A DNA stretch of 64,000 nucleotides from DASRBN01 sp035294305 (GCA_035294305.1 DATGLD010000012.1:62001-126000); one strand, 5' to 3'; shown: positions 43,718 to 53,268, counted from the first letter of the stretch. Notes: generated from the sequence alone by a model not told the origin. A program made the numbers and translations.

Positions 43718-44716
43718 ATGCGTCATGTGATCCGCCGCTTTTTGTTCTATGTTTGTGCCGTCTGGATAGCTATCACACTTGATTTTTTCATCCCACGCCT
43801 GGCGCCCGGTGATCCTGTCGCGGCGCTGGTGGGGAAGATGTCGACCAAGGGCTACGTTACCCCGCAGATGCAGCAGACGCTCGCGGCCATGTTTGGCCTG
43901 AACACGCATGATCCCTTGTGGCTGCAATACTTCAAATATCTTGGCAATTTGCTGCACGGCAATCTGGGCGTCTCTATTCAGTATTTTCCAACACCCGTCG
44001 CGGCGCTCATCCAGCAGGATATCGGCTGGTCAATCATGCTGGGTGGAGTCGCGGTTATCATCAGCTTCACGCTTGGCTGTTTGTTTGGCATCATTACTGC
44101 CTGGAAGCGTGGCTCTGCTCTGGATACATTTCTCTCACCGGCCATGAATTTTCTCTCTGCCATTCCTTACTTCTGGCTGGCGCTCTTTACGCTCTTTATC
44201 TTCGCCTATACGCTGAACTGGTTCCCACTGGCCGGGGGCTACGATGCCGCAAATCTCAATCCTGGCTGGTCGTTTGATTTCATCAGCAGCGCCATCCAGT
44301 ACGCCTTTCTGCCCGCTTTGACGCTGGTCATTTCTTCGCTGGCCGGCTGGATGCTGACGATGCGCAATTCGATGATTACGACGCTTTCCGAAGACTACGT
44401 CCTGATGGCGAAGGCAAAGGGGTTATCCGAGGGCCGCGTGATGTTCCGCTATGCCGCCCGCAATGCCGTCCTGCCCAATATTACCGGCTTCGCCATCGCT
44501 ATTGGCGCGATTGTCGGCGGGCAGTTGCTCACCGAAATGGTGTTCTCATATCCCGGCATTGGATACGCGCTGCTGCAGGCCGTGAACCAGCAAGATTATG
44601 CAATGGTGCAGGGCGTCTTCCTGATTATTACGCTGGCTGTGCTGGGCGCGAACTTTCTGGCCGATCTGTTGTATGCCTTCCTCGATCCACGAGTGCGCGT
44701 GGAAAGGAGCGCCTGA
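43718..44716 (+). CDS. Peptide ABC transporter permease (DppB-like)
   Basis: 332 residues with six membrane segments and the DppB start IRRFLFYVCAVWIAITLDFF, PRLAPGDPVAALVG. The cytosolic coupling loop is in SEDYVLMAKAKGLSEGRVMF, RYAARNAVLPNITG (EAA loop). It ends in the family LADLLYAFLDPRVR. AAAGGAG precedes the ATG. It forms the membrane channel with the next gene. Confidence 0.94.
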   Translation: MRHVIRRFLFYVCAVWIAITLDFFIPRLAPGDPVAALVGKMSTKGYVTPQMQQTLAAMFGLNTHDPLWLQYFKYLGNLLHGNLGVSIQYFPTPVAALIQQDIGWSIMLGGVAVIISFTLGCLFGIITAWKRGSALDTFLSPAMNFLSAIPYFWLALFTLFIFAYTLNWFPLAGGYDAANLNPGWSFDFISSAIQYAFLPALTLVISSLAGWMLTMRNSMITTLSEDYVLMAKAKGLSEGRVMFRYAARNAVLPNITGFAIAIGAIVGGQLLTEMVFSYPGIGYALLQAVNQQDYAMVQGVFLIITLAVLGANFLADLLYAFLDPRVRVERSA

Positions 44717-44718
44717 GC

Positions 44719-45699
44719 ATGCAAATTCAAGAAGTACCCGGCAAAGCAGGAGAGCCGGTAGCATCTTCCCTACCGGTGGCACTTCTACCCGGCGATACAC
44801 TGCAAGCTCGCATCCTGCGTGTGCCGCTGGCGATCTGGCGCGCGATGACCTCAAGTCCCAGGGTGACGGTGGGCAGCGCGATTGTCGGCATTTTCATCCT
44901 GGTTGGACTCTTTGGGCCATTCTTCGCGCCTTACAATCCTGATGCGACATCGAACCTGTTCATCGCCTCTCCTTCCGCGTCGCACTGGCTCGGCACCACC
45001 GTTGTCGGGCAGGATATCTTCAGCCAGTTGATTTACGGCACGCGCACCAGCGTCTTCTGGGGATTGGGAACCGGAGTGCTGGTCACGTTGCTTTCGGTGC
45101 TGGTCGGCATGGTTGGCGGCTATGTTGGCGGTGTGATGGACGATGTGTTGACGTTGCTCACCAATGTCTCACTGGTGCTGCCCGCGCTCCCCCTGGCGAT
45201 TGTGCTCGCGGCCTATTTCCCGCGTGGCCCATTGACGATCTCCCTGGTGATTGTCGTTACAAACTGGGCGTGGCAGGCGCGCGTGCTGCGTTCGCAAACG
45301 CTGTCGATGCGCAGCCGCGAATTTGTCGCAGCAGCCCGTGCAAGTGGAGAACGTCCCTGGCGTATCATCTTCTTCGAGATATTCCCCAATGAGATCGGCC
45401 TGGTAGTCGCGGGTTTTGTCAGCACCACCATCTATGTGATACTGACCTGGGCGGCGCTGGAGTTTCTTGGCCTTGGTGACGGTACGATTCCCAGCTGGGG
45501 TGGTATGCTCTACTGGGCGCAGCAGGCCGGGGCGCTTGGTGGTGGCCTCTGGTGGTGGTTCATCCCTCCTGGCGCCTGTATCGCCATACTGGGCGCCGGC
45601 CTCTCGCTCATCAACTTCGGCATCGACGAAATCGCCGACCCGCGTCTGCGTCCAGAGCGCCCCAAAAAACTGGCAAAAAATAGGAAAGCTGTGGCATAA
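44719..45699 (+). CDS. Peptide ABC transporter permease (DppC-like)
   Basis: 326 residues with a longer N-terminal cytosolic segment and six membrane helices (first at about 52-72). Family features are LFGPFFAPYNPDATSNLFIA, the TTVVGQDIFSQLIYGTRTS start of the transport domain, and the coupling loop TLSMRSREFVAAARASGERPWR. FASDP-like GIDEIADPRLRP closes the protein. It follows dppB by two bases, so the two are translationally coupled. The preceding stop and start nearly touch. Confidence 0.94.
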   Translation: MQIQEVPGKAGEPVASSLPVALLPGDTLQARILRVPLAIWRAMTSSPRVTVGSAIVGIFILVGLFGPFFAPYNPDATSNLFIASPSASHWLGTTVVGQDIFSQLIYGTRTSVFWGLGTGVLVTLLSVLVGMVGGYVGGVMDDVLTLLTNVSLVLPALPLAIVLAAYFPRGPLTISLVIVVTNWAWQARVLRSQTLSMRSREFVAAARASGERPWRIIFFEIFPNEIGLVVAGFVSTTIYVILTWAALEFLGLGDGTIPSWGGMLYWAQQAGALGGGLWWWFIPPGACIAILGAGLSLINFGIDEIADPRLRPERPKKLAKNRKAVA

Positions 45700-45755
45700 T
45701 AGTGAAAATAACCTAAGAACAAAGTCGTTCCAGGGCCGAGGTAGGCAGAAGAAAT

Positions 45756-45781
45756 CAGGGCGGTCGCCAGGATGCGCCCTG
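45756..45781. repeat. GGGCG-type repeat between permease and ATPase genes
   Basis: CAGGGCG (45756-45762) pairs with CGCCCTG (45775-45781); the loop GTCGCCAGGATG is like other family copies. It occupies the 104-bp gap in the operon. Confidence 0.75.
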
Positions 45782-45803
45782 AGAATAGAAAGCAGGTGGC
45801 ATC

Positions 45804-47072
45804 ATGGCAACCGAAACGCGCGCGTCTATTTCGTCCAACACGCTTCTCGAAGTGAATCATCTCAACGTTGATTACCTGGCCTCGAATGGAACGGTACACG
45901 CTGTGACCGATGTTAGCTTCACGCTGCAGCGGGGTGAAATTCTCGGCCTGGCCGGTGAAAGTGGCAGCGGCAAATCGACCCTGGCCTATGCCATCACGCG
46001 CCTACTCAGGCCGCCTGCCGAGATCACCGGCGGTGAAATTCTGTATTATCCACATCCCTCTGGGAACGACAAAGATGCCTCGCGCATCACGGTCACTCAA
46101 CTTCCCAGTGAGGCGAAACAGGAAAATGAGGCCGGTAGCGGCAGCAATGGCATGAATGGCGCGAGAAGACGCTGGGGCCGCAATGCGCGGCATCATGCCG
46201 GCGATGGCTCACAGCCGATTGACCTGTTGCAATTATCTCCCAAACAACTGCGCGCTATTCGCTGGGACGAACTGGCTATCGTCTTCCAGAGCGCCATGAA
46301 CGCGCTCAATCCTGTCATGACGGTCGGCGCTCAAATTATGGATGTGCTGCGAACTCATCGACCGGATATGGGGCCGGATTCGCGCAAACGCCGCGCCATT
46401 GAACTCTTCCAACTTGTCGGAATCGCGCCGGATCGCCTGCGCAGCTATCCGCACGAACTCTCCGGCGGCATGCGCCAGCGAGCTATTATCGCCATCGCCC
46501 TGGCGCTCTCGCCCGAAGTCCTCATCATGGATGAACCGACCACGGCGCTGGATGTGGTAGTGCAGCGCGAAATTCTGACCGAGATCATACGCTTGCGTGA
46601 GAAACTGAACTTTTCCGTGATCTTCATCACCCATGATCTCTCGCTCCTGCTCGAACTTGCCGATAATGTTGCCATCATGTACGCAGGGCGCATCGTTGAG
46701 AAGGCATCGACTCGCGATCTCTACCTGCATCCTCGTCATCCATATAGCTATGGCCTGCTCAACTCGTTTCCGTCGCTGCATGGTCCGCGCCGCAAGATGT
46801 CCGGCATTCCAGGCTCCCCACCTGACCTGCGCTCAGTACCACCTGGATGCGCCTTTCACCCGCGCTGTCCCCTGGCTTTCGACGCATGTCATTCGGTTTT
46901 GCCAATCCTGCAACCTGCCACCGGCACAGGGGCTGATGGGGATGAAGGAACCGATATTTGCGGCCAGCTTGTAGCCTGTCACCTCTATGATGCACGTTTC
47001 AGAACGGAGCCACCAGCTACATCCGACCTGGCAAAAGCCTATGAGAAACTGGCAGAGAGGAGCGGTGTCTAA
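45804..47072 (+). CDS. Peptide ABC transporter ATPase (DppD-like) with insertion
   Basis: 422 residues. Walker A is GESGSGKST (Lys58), the signature LSGGMRQR and Walker B VLIMDEPTTALD follow, and HDLSLLLELA is the switch His region. Between Walker A and the Q-loop (VFQSAMNALNP) lies an insert of about 50 residues (about 83-135, Gly/Arg/Asn-rich, hydrophilic) not seen in ordinary DppD. The C-terminal region with GCAFHPRCPLAFDAC is the oligopeptide-transporter C-terminal domain, which can bind a cluster in Dpp/Opp ATPases. AAGCAGGTGGCATC precedes the ATG. It overlaps the next gene by one base (TAATG). Confidence 0.93.
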   Translation: MATETRASISSNTLLEVNHLNVDYLASNGTVHAVTDVSFTLQRGEILGLAGESGSGKSTLAYAITRLLRPPAEITGGEILYYPHPSGNDKDASRITVTQLPSEAKQENEAGSGSNGMNGARRRWGRNARHHAGDGSQPIDLLQLSPKQLRAIRWDELAIVFQSAMNALNPVMTVGAQIMDVLRTHRPDMGPDSRKRRAIELFQLVGIAPDRLRSYPHELSGGMRQRAIIAIALALSPEVLIMDEPTTALDVVVQREILTEIIRLREKLNFSVIFITHDLSLLLELADNVAIMYAGRIVEKASTRDLYLHPRHPYSYGLLNSFPSLHGPRRKMSGIPGSPPDLRSVPPGCAFHPRCPLAFDACHSVLPILQPATGTGADGDEGTDICGQLVACHLYDARFRTEPPATSDLAKAYEKLAERSGV

Positions 47073-48151
47073 TGAACAATCTTGCCCAGACTTTAGAGGG
47101 AACAAATACTGAACTGCATCCAGAACCTATCCTGGAGGCAGTACACCTCCACAAGGAGTTCCCATTACGCGCAATCAATCCACTGACAGGAAGGCAGGCT
47201 GTACATGCCGTTGAAGATGCATCGCTGAAGCTTTATCCAGGCCGGGTCACGGCCCTTGTAGGCGAAAGTGGCAGCGGCAAAACCACCGTTGCGCGCATGC
47301 TGGCCGGCCTGTATGCCCCTACTTCCGGCTCCATCCTCTTTCGTGGGAAGCCGGCAAGATTATCGGAGGGGTCGCACCTGCGCGAATATCGCAGCCACGT
47401 GCAATTGATCTTCCAGGACCCGTTCTCATCGCTCAACCCGGTGCATAACGTGCGCTATCACCTGTCGCGTCCCCTGCGCATCTACGGTCACGCGCGTACC
47501 AGAGCGCAGGAAACGGAGCAGATACTATCTCTGCTTGAGCGCGTCAACCTCAGCCCGGCAGAACAATTTATCGAGAAATACCCGCACCAGCTCAGCGGAG
47601 GTCAGCGGCAGCGCGTAGCTATTGCTCGCGCGCTGGCCGTCCGGCCCCAGGTGGTGCTGGCCGACGAGCCCGTTTCCATGCTGGATGTCTCAATTCGCCT
47701 GGATGTCCTCAATCTGCTGCTGCGCCTCAAAGAGGAAGAACACCTGGCATTACTTTACATAACACATGATATTGCCAGCGCCCGCTACTTTGCCGAGGAG
47801 ACATTGGTGATGTACGCAGGACAGATGGTTGAGGGCGGGCTAAGCGACGAAGTGATCCAGCGTCCGAAGCATCCCTATACGCAATTGCTGATCTCTGCCG
47901 CGCCCGACCCCGACCGCCTCGGTCCCGAAGGCGATCAGAAGGCCGCCGAGCTGCCTGCCCGTGGCGAAATTCCCAGTCTCATCAAGCCCCCCACCGGATG
48001 TCGCTTCCACCCGCGCTGCCCGCACGCTATGGCAGTATGCAGCGAGCGTTTTCCTGGCCGGACAGAACTCGGCGATGGCAGGTGGACGAATTGCTTCTTG
48101 TATGGGGATGGGGGACCATCACGAGGAGAGGGTCATAGTTCTCATAATTAG
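47072..48151 (+). CDS. Peptide ABC transporter ATPase (DppF-like)
   Basis: 359 residues. Walker A GESGSGKTT, Q-loop LIFQDPFSSLNPVHNV, signature LSGGQRQRVAIARALAV, Walker B VVLADEPVSMLDVS and the HDIASARYFAEE switch region are all present. The C-terminal GCRFHPRCPHAMAVC is the Opp/Dpp cluster domain. RBS lies within the end of the previous gene. Together with DppD-like it forms the ATPase pair. It ends the operon before a GGGCG repeat. Confidence 0.95.
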   Translation: MNNLAQTLEGTNTELHPEPILEAVHLHKEFPLRAINPLTGRQAVHAVEDASLKLYPGRVTALVGESGSGKTTVARMLAGLYAPTSGSILFRGKPARLSEGSHLREYRSHVQLIFQDPFSSLNPVHNVRYHLSRPLRIYGHARTRAQETEQILSLLERVNLSPAEQFIEKYPHQLSGGQRQRVAIARALAVRPQVVLADEPVSMLDVSIRLDVLNLLLRLKEEEHLALLYITHDIASARYFAEETLVMYAGQMVEGGLSDEVIQRPKHPYTQLLISAAPDPDRLGPEGDQKAAELPARGEIPSLIKPPTGCRFHPRCPHAMAVCSERFPGRTELGDGRWTNCFLYGDGGPSRGEGHSSHN

Positions 48152-48177
48152 AAGGGCTAATTCTTGTGGTCGCCCTC
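48151..48177. repeat. GGGCG-type repeat after the ABC operon
   Basis: GAAGGGC (48151-48157) pairs with GTCGCCCTC (about 48169-48177). The sequence TTCTTGTGGTCGCCC matches the complement of the loop in the 18350 copy. It lies at the end of the operon. Confidence 0.65.
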
Positions 48178-48251
48178 CCAAGCCTCTCGTTTATGGCCAT
48201 CCTCCAGACATCCTTGTCAACATTCAGAATCACTCATGTTTATCGAACTAA

Positions 48252-49727
48252 TCATTTCAGGTCGCCTTTTAAGACCTCCCTGGCTGCCCTCGCCCCCTCC
48301 TCAGCTCCCCCTTCCATAAACCCTTGCCACTTAACCGAGCAATGCTCGCCCGCGAAGTGAATTGGTCCCTGTCGGATACCTTCGTAGCCCGCAAAGCGCG
48401 TGTATTGTCCTACGCGCCAGCATGCATAGCTTCCGCGCAGGAATGGGTCGCCTGTTGGATAATTTAGCGCCGCGACTCCTGTGTAGTGGGCGCTAATGCC
48501 CGGTAAGAACTTTTCCAATTCCTCAAGACAGTGCCGGGCGTACTGCTGTATCACCTGTGAATCCCTGGTAGTGGAATAGGGAGCGGGAGGTCTGTATGAG
48601 GCCCCGATCTCGCCGCTGGTATAATCGACGAGGATACCTGTCGAGCCGGGTTGACCGAGTGAGACATCCCAGACGACCTGGATGTCCAGGTCGGTGATCA
48701 TGAAGCCGCTGTTGTTGCGTGGCCAGGGGCCTTGCTGGTACCAGTAGGGCGTGTCGAATTGCAGGAAGAGTTTTGAGATGGTGCCATAGCCAAGTTCCTG
48801 GATGGCCTTTTGCTTGAGGGCATCGAAGCCTGCCTGGGAGTAGTCCACTTCGCGCAAGGTGCTGAAAGGCAAGGTTAGAATTGCGTGATGGCAGGAAACC
48901 TTAAGAGAGCCGCTGGGAGTCGTAAAGGAGAGCATGACGGAATCATCACTCTCGCGCCGGATGGAGACGAGCCGGTGATTGAGATGGATGCATCCCTCCG
49001 GCAGGCTGCGGGCGATGGCAAGTGGCAGTTGCTGGTTGCCGCCCGCGATGCGGATGCTGCCCATCATCGGGCCTGTAGAACCCGGAGTGTCCTCTTCATC
49101 TTCACCTTCGTCCTCATCAATCCATGAGCCGAACATGTAGAGCAGGTTGAGCGAACTCTGTTCCTTTGTTGGCAGGCCGAAGTAACCACGGCACGCGCCA
49201 TTCATCATACGACCGAGCGGCGAGTCATGTCCGCCCGTGACATATTGTTGTACCCAATCGTAGGCGCTCATGTGATCGAGCCGGTAGCCCGTATCTGTAT
49301 AGTGGTTGTAGGTGGTGGGCAAGCCACATTCCTGTATCTGTTGCTGTAAGATAGGGCCGACTGTTTCAAAACCCTGGTAAACCTGGTCAGGACTATAATA
49401 GCGGTTGAAAAGATACAGAATGTTCTGCGCGCCGGGAGCCGTTGCCTTGCCCAGGTCAACGGTTGAAAGTCCGAAGCGACGGATCAGGGCATGCAGGGTA
49501 TCGTGATCGCTGTCGATGAACTCGCCGCATAAGTCCGTAACCATTCCATCAGCCCAGGTGGTTGTATCGGAGCGCATCCGACCACCTATATGGCCGGATG
49601 CCTCGTAAATGCTGCATGCTATGCCGGCATCTTGTAGTGTTAGAGCCGCGTTGAGTCCAGCAATACCCGCGCCGACGATTGCGATGCGCGGTTGCGTTGA
49701 GCTATCACCAGGTGTATTGTCTGCCAT
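48252..49727 (-). CDS. Flavin amine oxidase family protein
   Basis: 491 residues. The FAD-binding start is RIAIVGAGIAGLNAALTLQD (Gly19, 21, 24) and a GG doublet in HIGGRMRSDT. Substrate domain is in the middle (about 120-300), including an acidic DEDEGEDEEDTPG loop. The C-terminal FAD block is IHFAGEHCSVKWQGFMEGGA. Family members oxidise amines or act as desaturases of isoprenoid; substrate not read. No signal peptide. RBS before ATG is weak. It converges with the ABC operon. Confidence 0.92.
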   Translation of the reverse strand: MADNTPGDSSTQPRIAIVGAGIAGLNAALTLQDAGIACSIYEASGHIGGRMRSDTTTWADGMVTDLCGEFIDSDHDTLHALIRRFGLSTVDLGKATAPGAQNILYLFNRYYSPDQVYQGFETVGPILQQQIQECGLPTTYNHYTDTGYRLDHMSAYDWVQQYVTGGHDSPLGRMMNGACRGYFGLPTKEQSSLNLLYMFGSWIDEDEGEDEEDTPGSTGPMMGSIRIAGGNQQLPLAIARSLPEGCIHLNHRLVSIRRESDDSVMLSFTTPSGSLKVSCHHAILTLPFSTLREVDYSQAGFDALKQKAIQELGYGTISKLFLQFDTPYWYQQGPWPRNNSGFMITDLDIQVVWDVSLGQPGSTGILVDYTSGEIGASYRPPAPYSTTRDSQVIQQYARHCLEELEKFLPGISAHYTGVAALNYPTGDPFLRGSYACWRVGQYTRFAGYEGIRQGPIHFAGEHCSVKWQGFMEGGAEEGARAAREVLKGDLK

Positions 49728-49856
49728 CTTTTTTCTCCCAGAGCATGATAATCCTGCGTGTAGGTCTAATTATACAAGCCGCGTAGGAACTGGCGGGGCA
49801 TGTTCCAGTCACCAGCGACCCTATGCGGCTTCTCTTCCCAAATCGTAGATGACAGA

Positions 49857-51533
49857 TTATTGTCCCAGCTTCTTCTTACGCTCCATCTCGCGTAGTTCGA
49901 CGCGGCGGATCTTGCCGGAGATCGTCTTGGGCAGGCTGTCCACGAACTCGATCTCGCGTGGATACTTGTAGGGGGCCGTGACGCGCTTCACGTGCTCTTG
50001 CAGTTCGCTTGCCAGTTCGGGCGAGGCGGTATAGCTGGGGGCCAGGATGACGAAGGCTTTGACGATTTCGCCGCGCATCTCATCGGGGCTGGCGATAACT
50101 GCCGATTCTGCTACTGCCGGATGCTCCTTCAGCGCGCTTTCGACCTCGAAAGGGCCGATGCGATAGCCGGCGCTGATGATCACGTCGTCGGCGCGTCCCA
50201 CGAACCAGAAGTAGCCATCCTCGTCCTTGTAGGCGCGGTCGCCGGTGATGTACCAGTCGCCGCGAATGCAGGCATTGGTCGCATCGGGATTGCGCCAGTA
50301 TTCCTTAAACATCCAGGTGGGACGATTCGGTTTGATCCTGACGGCAATGTCGCCCTCTTTATTGGGTGGAAGCGGGTTGCCGTCATGGTCGATGACCTCG
50401 ACATCAAATCCCGGCGAGGGCTTGCCCATCGAGCCAGGCTTTACCTCTAACGGCGGGAAGTTGCCGCAGAGAAGCACCGTCTCGGTCTGGCCGTAGCCAT
50501 CGCGGATCGTCATACCAGTCGCATCCTGCCATACTTTGATTACTTCAGGGTTGAGCGGCTCCCCGGCCCCTACGCAGTGACGCAGAGCTTTGGGTAGATT
50601 TGCCTTCAGGTAAGCCAATGGCTCATCCAGTACGAGCATACGATAGGCGGTGGGCGGGGCGCACAGGGTCGTGATGGGATACTTATGCAGCATCTCAAGC
50701 GTTTCGAGGGCATTGAACTTGCCGCGCGCATCCTGCATGAACATGGCCGCGCCCATCACCCACGGCCCAAATAGATTGCTCCACGCTGCCTTCGCCCAGC
50801 CCATTTCACTCAAATTCCAGTGAAGATCGTCCTCGTGCAGGTCAAGCCAGTATTTGCCGGTGATCGTGTGGCCGATGGGATAGCTGGCCTGGGTGTGCAG
50901 CACCATCTTGGGATAGCCCACCGTGCCGGATGTGAAATAGACCAGGCAGGGATCATCGCTGCGCGTCTTGGGGCCGGTGAATTCTGGTGATGCCTCATCA
51001 ACAATGTGCGAGTAGTCTGTCCATCCCTCGCGGCCCTCGGTATTATATGCATCTGCCAGAATGGTGTAACGAATGGTGGGGCACTCAGCGCGCACCTGGT
51101 CGAATTTGGCCGTGCCCTCGTGGTCAGTGATAAAGGCAACAGCTTCCGCTACCTCTGCTCGGAATGCAATATCTTTGGGAGTGAGCAGTGTGGTGCAGGG
51201 GATGGCAATCGCTCCCAGCTTCATCAGGCCCAACACGCTCTCCCACCATTCTGGGATGCGCGGCAGCATGACCAGCACGCGCTCGCCTTTCTGAATGCCC
51301 AGTGTAACAAAAGCATTGGCGGCCCGGCTGGAGCGTTCGGCGAACTGGGCAAACGTAACATTGCGCTCCACTTCGCCTTTCTGCCCAATCCATAGCATCG
51401 CCAGCTTGTCAGGATCGCTTGCCCATTTGTCGATCACATCAATGGCGAAGTTGAAATATTCTGGGACTTCAAGCGAGAAATTGCGGCGTTCGGCCTCGTA
51501 GTCGGTCATATGCGGCGTTCTGTTCTGACTCAT
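49857..51533 (-). CDS. AMP-dependent acyl-CoA synthetase
   Basis: 558 residues of the ANL superfamily. The P-loop is YFTSGTVGYPKMVLHTQ, the A5 motif RDGYGQTE, A7 WYITGDRAYKDEDGYFWFVG and the hinge/A8 AGYRIGPFEVESAL with the A10 Lys in ISGKIRRVEL. The WNLSEMGWAKAAWSNLFGPW block is typical of medium-chain acyl-CoA synthetases. It activates a carboxylic acid with ATP and CoA; chain length is not read. AAGGAG precedes the ATG. It stands 129 bp upstream of the amine oxidase and may share its transcript. Confidence 0.94.
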   Translation of the reverse strand: MSQNRTPHMTDYEAERRNFSLEVPEYFNFAIDVIDKWASDPDKLAMLWIGQKGEVERNVTFAQFAERSSRAANAFVTLGIQKGERVLVMLPRIPEWWESVLGLMKLGAIAIPCTTLLTPKDIAFRAEVAEAVAFITDHEGTAKFDQVRAECPTIRYTILADAYNTEGREGWTDYSHIVDEASPEFTGPKTRSDDPCLVYFTSGTVGYPKMVLHTQASYPIGHTITGKYWLDLHEDDLHWNLSEMGWAKAAWSNLFGPWVMGAAMFMQDARGKFNALETLEMLHKYPITTLCAPPTAYRMLVLDEPLAYLKANLPKALRHCVGAGEPLNPEVIKVWQDATGMTIRDGYGQTETVLLCGNFPPLEVKPGSMGKPSPGFDVEVIDHDGNPLPPNKEGDIAVRIKPNRPTWMFKEYWRNPDATNACIRGDWYITGDRAYKDEDGYFWFVGRADDVIISAGYRIGPFEVESALKEHPAVAESAVIASPDEMRGEIVKAFVILAPSYTASPELASELQEHVKRVTAPYKYPREIEFVDSLPKTISGKIRRVELREMERKKKLGQ

Positions 51534-51669
51534 GAGATAACGCTCCTTCTAATTGGTTGAGATATGGGTAATTATCTTTCAGTATATGCTATGGATAGGA
51601 GGGGCGTCTAGAAAATGTGCTGACTCATATTCAGTCTCATCCACCACAATGAATATATTGCTGCTGCTA

Positions 51670-52596
51670 TTAGCGTGAAAATAAAGCAAACAAGAAGTCG
51701 TGAAATCCAAAATAAGCTGATAATAAGATCAAGAACAGTAAAACTACACTTACCACGGAAAAGATTTTATTACGTTGTTGATCCCAAGTATGGATTAACC
51801 ATACTGAGGTACGCAGAAACCACACTAATATTAACCCACCGGCAAAGATCAGGTCTGTATATTGATCGCCTACCCTTATCTTGAGAATGGATGAGATAAG
51901 CAGGGCTAATAAAAAGCAGCTAAATATTATACCGACGAGCGAGGCGGTTTTTTCCATACTTTTCGCTATGCGAGATAACTCCGCGAAATTCGATCTCCGC
52001 ATTCGTTCGCCATCTCTAAATCGCACTTTTGCATCGATTTTCCCCTTAAATTGTGTGAGCAACACTTTTAGCTCGAACCATTCTTTCGGATTAAGTAGCG
52101 TTGGGCACATCTTCACTCCCTCGGCACTTATTTGAAAGCGGGGTTGAGCTGAATCGGGCCTTACCTTAAATACTTCATCTGGATCGTTCGATATTTTGGC
52201 ATTTAATATTTTAGCCCCAAACTTAAATTCAATATCATCTGTGTAGTCCTCTTGCACAATCCCCAAATTACCGGAATTCCGTATCCTTAAAATCACCTGC
52301 TGAATATCACTTACTGGATGCTGATTGAAAAGAATCTCCAACATAGTCTTAATATCTTCGTCTTGAACCTCTTCTCCAATAGACAGAGTTTTATTGAATG
52401 TTCCATGAGTGATAAATGCATTTCGTGTAATTACTGTTCTATCTGCTTTCACTGTATAGGTGATAGCTTTTCTCGGAAATCGTCTGGTATAAAACAAGTA
52501 GCCAACTAAAGCGGCAAAAGCATTGAGTGAAAGGCCTATAAGGGCAATTATAATGTTAAAGATGAATTGCCCCATTGGATCACTTGGGAACAACAT
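51670..52596 (-). CDS. Membrane-anchored protein of unknown function, paralogue 1
   Basis: 308 residues, no family recognised. An N-terminal transmembrane helix (about 11-33) is followed by a beta-rich domain (about 45-215) and three C-terminal transmembrane helices (about 225-305). The domain has VILRIRNSGNLGIVQEDYTD and IEFKFGAKILNAKI; the neighbour has IVLKLWNSGNVPVLPSDFVT and IELNFGETAQVLEAKI at the same place, so the two are paralogues. A basic MRRSNFAELSRIAKS helix precedes the C-terminal helices. AGGGAGGG precedes the ATG. Base use is more A/T-rich than the flanking metabolic genes. A sensor or protein-binding role is possible. Confidence 0.75.
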   Translation of the reverse strand: MLFPSDPMGQFIFNIIIALIGLSLNAFAALVGYLFYTRRFPRKAITYTVKADRTVITRNAFITHGTFNKTLSIGEEVQDEDIKTMLEILFNQHPVSDIQQVILRIRNSGNLGIVQEDYTDDIEFKFGAKILNAKISNDPDEVFKVRPDSAQPRFQISAEGVKMCPTLLNPKEWFELKVLLTQFKGKIDAKVRFRDGERMRRSNFAELSRIAKSMEKTASLVGIIFSCFLLALLISSILKIRVGDQYTDLIFAGGLILVWFLRTSVWLIHTWDQQRNKIFSVVSVVLLFLILLSAYFGFHDFLFALFSR

Positions 52597-52722
52597 CGTA
52601 CCCTCCCTGGCATTTTAATATCCAGATTTGATAGTAGAAAGACTTCTTGTGCAGGCAAATAAGCCGATTACGCTAAAAACGGGAAGAACAAGATGAAGCG
52701 AAAGAGTTTTACAACCTATTCA

Positions 52723-53268
52723 TCAAGCAGCAGAGCTTTGACTGATTTGCGGTACTCCAGCGATCCTTGCATACACATTGATCGAATCACTGAATTTATT
52801 TAGTAGTACCTCCAGAGTAATTGAAGATTTTTTTTCCAGGAGTACTGGCCCTAATATCACTGATCCCCCATCCAGTTTAAGAATCGGTTGAGAGATGTTT
52901 GGGGTAGCAATTAAAAGGTTACCCGGTTCCATCTCCAGGATTTTAGCTTCCAATACCTGCGCTGTCTCTCCAAAATTTAGTTCGATAGGTGTGACGAAAT
53001 CGCTAGGTAAAACGGGAACATTGCCGGAGTTCCATAGTTTGAGGACAATACGATATGCCTTGGGGGATTCATCGCCAGTCAGTACTGCCGCACTGTCTTT
53101 TGATTCTCGTACAGAAACTAGTTTATCCGAGGTAATTGCATAATTGAGTACTTTCCGTCGTCTGCGGCCCTCAAGAAGATAGAGAAAGATCGTCACGAAA
53201 GCGCTAACGAGCCCAGCAACCGCAACAAGGATACTTATTATTGAAAATGCTCCGTCGAATTGCGCCAT
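52723..53268 (-). CDS. Membrane-anchored protein of unknown function, paralogue 2
   Basis: 181 residues with one N-terminal transmembrane helix (about 10-32, SIISILVAVAGLVSAFVTIF), basic GRRRRK after it, then the same NSGN-type beta domain as the longer neighbour. It has no C-terminal helices. GAGGGGGAT precedes the ATG. It lies 126 bp upstream of paralogue 1 and probably shares its transcript. The NSGN beta domain may bind something at the inner face, by inference from the positive-inside rule. Confidence 0.75.
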   Translation of the reverse strand: MAQFDGAFSIISILVAVAGLVSAFVTIFLYLLEGRRRRKVLNYAITSDKLVSVRESKDSAAVLTGDESPKAYRIVLKLWNSGNVPVLPSDFVTPIELNFGETAQVLEAKILEMEPGNLLIATPNISQPILKLDGGSVILGPVLLEKKSSITLEVLLNKFSDSINVYARIAGVPQISQSSAA

